8,283 nucleotides of DNA from the NCBI GenBank assembly GCA_964370545.1, contig CAYJJQ010000024.1, positions 1-8,283 of the forward strand, in the 5' to 3' direction. Of this stretch, positions 6,492 through 8,283 are shown piece after piece. The position numbers and the translations under genes are program-made. This DNA comes from CAKOSP01 sp964370545 (GTDB lineage Bacteria > Bacillota_I > Bacilli_A > RF39 > UBA660). The notes under the pieces are model-generated. The model saw only the letters and a program-made list of their open reading frames with translations, was not told where the DNA came from and searched no databases. Numbering within the stretch: position 1 is the first letter of the stretch; every line of letters begins with the position of its first letter.

Positions 6492-8222
6492 ATGAAAAAT
6501 AAACTTAATAGATTTTTATCCCAAATAAAACAAAAATTAGGTGTTTTTATGCCTAAATTTTTTGCGTTTTTAAAAAATAATAGAAATGTAGTAACGGGAA
6601 CATTATTATTAATTATAATATCATCTATTGCGATTTATATAACTTATGCATTTTTTTCTGCTACTGCTTCACATAATGTTATTGATGCTACTGTAGGACA
6701 TTACTTAAATCCTGATTTAGAAATATCTTACATGGTAGAAAACAGAAAAGCTAATGGCGCTGGTAATGGCAATTATATAGCATACTGGAATGCTCCTGTT
6801 GGAGATTATACCTTTAATGAAAATAAATCATTTTGTACTAACGGTGCAACATATTCAAGAAATACTAGCACTAATGAAATTAGTGTTTCTTCTACTGGTA
6901 AAGCAAAGTGTGAATTTTACTTTGAAGCTGATACTATATCGTATGACAATGATACAGAATATAGATTTTTTAAGGAAGATCCGAATAAGCTAGGAACATA
7001 CGATTCTTCAAGAGAATACTCTGTTGATGGATTACTCCTTACGGGTTATAAATATTCGTCAGTTAAATCAAAATGTAATGACGGTTCAACAATAACTTTT
7101 AATGAATTGTCTAAAACAGTGAGTGTATCAACACTTTCACCTACAAGATGTGATATATACTTTGATTATGAATTAACGCCTGTTATAAAAGATGTTACAG
7201 CTATTAAAGAAGGTAGTGATATAACAGTTAGTGTTGATTTACATTCTTCATCACCTGAAGCATCAACATATTATTATAGTTTAGATGGTGCTACATATGT
7301 AAATTCATCATCATCAACGCATACATTTACAAATGCAATATCACAAGAAATTTATGTGTATGCAAGTAATGATGCTGGATCTTCATACAAAACATTTAAA
7401 GAACTTCCATATGAATTTACTGGTGATTATGATTATACAGGAGGTGTTCAAACCTTTACTGCTGTAGTAGCAGGTAATTATAAACTTGAAGTATGGGGAG
7501 CTCAAGGTGGGTTTACTGTAAATGAAGGTGTTGGTGGTAAAGGCGGATATTCATCTGGTGTTATTACACTGGCAGCTGGAGATACGCTATCTATTTATGT
7601 AGGAGGTCAAGGTCAATCACCTGCTGGCACATCCACAAATGCTTCAGGAGGTTATAATGGTGGAGGAACAGGTGGTTACTCTTCACAGTCAGCTTATAGC
7701 TCCGGATCTGGTGGAGGAGCTACTGATATTAGAATTTTAGGAACGTCTCTTTATTACCGCGTGATTGTTGCTGGTGGCGGGGGAGGAACTGGATATTATA
7801 CCTCTAATGGCAAAGTCAATGGTGGCTATGGTGGTGGAACTACTGGTGAAAGTATTTATTTTAGTGGTTCATACTATGGAAACGGAGGTTCTCAAACTGC
7901 CGGCGGAAGTGGCGCAATAGCAGGATCATTTGGAGTTGGTGGAGCTGGTTCCACTTCCAGCGGTTATGCTCGTTCAGGCGGCGGCGGCGGCTGGTATGGA
8001 GGCGGCGGTTCTGTTAGAACCGGAGCAGGTGGCGGATCAGGTTATGTTTGGTCAGCTGCTACAGCTTCAAGCGCGCCAAGTGGATATGGAGTTACTGCAG
8101 CCTATTATTTAACATCTACAGAGCTTTTAGCAGGTAATGTGAGCTTCAAATCGCCAACTGGAACTGATGAAACTGGACATACAGGTAATGGATATGCTAG
8201 AATAACATATGTAGGTGAATAA
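6492..8222 (+). CDS. Membrane-anchored surface protein with ALK/LTK-type glycine-rich domain
   Basis: A 576-residue protein of unknown role. A basic N-terminus (1-32) precedes a hydrophobic helix (33-54). The following AFFSATASHNVIDATVG resembles the start of TasA/camelysin-type secreted proteins, so it could be an anchor or a SipW-like signal. Residues 98-147 and 176-227 are two related modules, each with a cysteine pair 25 residues apart (C115/C140 and C195/C220). Residues 230-305 look like a beta-sandwich. From about 306 comes a glycine-rich domain: TGGVQTFTAVVAGNYKLEVWG, many GG repeats, ATDIRI, GGGGGWYGGGG and a closing GNGYARITYV, as in the bacterial Gly_rich/ALK-LTK-like family. No LPXTG anchor is present. 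AAGGA lies 13 bases before ATG, which is long. Met20 (6549), after AGGTG, is an alternative. Its glycine-coding part is more GC-rich than its surroundings. The domain call is from pattern recognition. Confidence 0.82.
   Translation: MKNKLNRFLSQIKQKLGVFMPKFFAFLKNNRNVVTGTLLLIIISSIAIYITYAFFSATASHNVIDATVGHYLNPDLEISYMVENRKANGAGNGNYIAYWNAPVGDYTFNENKSFCTNGATYSRNTSTNEISVSSTGKAKCEFYFEADTISYDNDTEYRFFKEDPNKLGTYDSSREYSVDGLLLTGYKYSSVKSKCNDGSTITFNELSKTVSVSTLSPTRCDIYFDYELTPVIKDVTAIKEGSDITVSVDLHSSSPEASTYYYSLDGATYVNSSSSTHTFTNAISQEIYVYASNDAGSSYKTFKELPYEFTGDYDYTGGVQTFTAVVAGNYKLEVWGAQGGFTVNEGVGGKGGYSSGVITLAAGDTLSIYVGGQGQSPAGTSTNASGGYNGGGTGGYSSQSAYSSGSGGGATDIRILGTSLYYRVIVAGGGGGTGYYTSNGKVNGGYGGGTTGESIYFSGSYYGNGGSQTAGGSGAIAGSFGVGGAGSTSSGYARSGGGGGWYGGGGSVRTGAGGGSGYVWSAATASSAPSGYGVTAAYYLTSTELLAGNVSFKSPTGTDETGHTGNGYARITYVGE
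7977..7991 (+). repeat. Perfect (GGC)5 trinucleotide repeat within the surface protein gene
   Basis: Five identical GGC codons in frame encode G496-G500, just before WYGGGG. Elsewhere glycine is mostly GGT or GGA, so an uninterrupted GGC run stands out in this AT-rich DNA. Gain or loss of units would change the glycine count without shifting the frame. Confidence 0.8.
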
Positions 8223-8223
8223 T

Positions 8224-8283
8224 ATGGAAATAAATATAAGTGATTTAAATATTAAGAAGGAAATTATCATTAATGATAATTTC
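8224..8283 (+). CDS. Start of a downstream gene, cut by the window end
   Basis: An ATG one base after the surface protein stop opens a frame without a stop to the end of the window. It encodes 20 residues beginning MEINISDLNIKKE. AGGTGA (8213-8218), lying in the 3' end of the preceding gene, is ideally placed as a ribosome binding site. No terminator or promoter separates the two genes, so they are probably co-transcribed and translationally coupled. The N-terminus is reminiscent of YceD/DUF177 proteins, which often precede rpmF, but 20 residues cannot establish that. Confidence 0.7.
   Translation, partial: MEINISDLNIKKEIIINDNF

Noticed and set aside
6427..6493. 11-base direct repeat ATATTAGTAAT at 6427-6437 and 6483-6493 flanking the surface gene promoter
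   Set aside because: It is short and AT-rich, so it is easily explained by chance. There is no inverted arrangement or mobile element signature around it.
6651..6657. Run of seven T in the membrane-segment coding region as a phase-variation tract
   Set aside because: It is short for a phase-variable tract and unremarkable in this AT-rich DNA; it simply encodes Phe-Phe plus the first base of Ser.
6790..6993. Alternative-frame open frame inside the surface protein gene
   Set aside because: It overlaps the cysteine modules in another frame and has a leucine-rich nonsense composition.
7930..8112. Alternative-frame open frame inside the glycine-rich region
   Set aside because: Its Ala/Val/Leu repeats are simply the out-of-frame reading of GGN codons.
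1..8283. CRISPR array, riboswitch, defence island or toxin-antitoxin pair
   Set aside because: Reading both strands gave no spaced repeats, no recognised aptamer leader and no paired small genes with such signatures; intergenic spaces are all under about 125 bases.

Overview
The window is AT-rich DNA from a low-GC, spore-forming Bacillota (Firmicutes) bacterium. The evidence is the A/T-biased codon use, strong AGGAGG-type ribosome binding sites, sigma-A-type promoters with 17-bp spacers, tRNA genes with encoded CCA ends, an FtsK/SpoIIIE translocase, and a cotJ spore-coat operon. Every stop codon seen is TAA or TAG, and all proteins read normally in the standard code. I cannot place the genus. 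Relatedness to gut Bacilli or Erysipelotrichia-like lineages is only an impression from the protein style.

Layout. Positions 1-132 hold the 3' half of a tRNA-Gln(UUG) and a complete tRNA-Lys(UUU), closed by a hairpin terminator. A plus-strand uracil permease (uraA/pyrP type, 223-1509) follows with its own extended -10 promoter. It ends in a bidirectional terminator shared with a convergent minus-strand block (1539-5315). Read in its own direction, that block is ftsK/spoIIIE, a membrane-anchored thioredoxin-fold-like protein without a CxxC motif, trmL (tRNA wobble 2'-O-methyltransferase), and a 123-residue protein of unknown function with its own promoter. From 5438 the genes run on the plus strand. 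First comes a fused cotJA-cotJB gene overlapping cotJC (Mn-catalase-like coat enzyme). A promoter-driven 576-residue surface protein follows, with an N-terminal membrane segment, two cysteine-bracketed modules and a large glycine-rich domain of the ALK/LTK-like type. The first 20 codons of a tightly coupled next gene run off the end.

How the genes relate. Most of the window is housekeeping: tRNAs, pyrimidine uptake, chromosome translocation and tRNA modification. The cotJ pair should act in the mother cell, building the spore coat or protecting it from peroxide. FtsK/SpoIIIE is transcribed divergently from it and may also serve sporulation, because it is the only such translocase visible here. 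The glycine-rich surface protein has a vegetative-type promoter and probably belongs with the gene after it rather than with cotJ.

No defence system, CRISPR array, insertion sequence, prophage or riboswitch is visible. The items most worth following up are the CotJA-CotJB fusion, the architecture of the glycine-rich surface protein, the two uncharacterised small proteins of the ftsK block, and the very short 5' leaders predicted for four genes.
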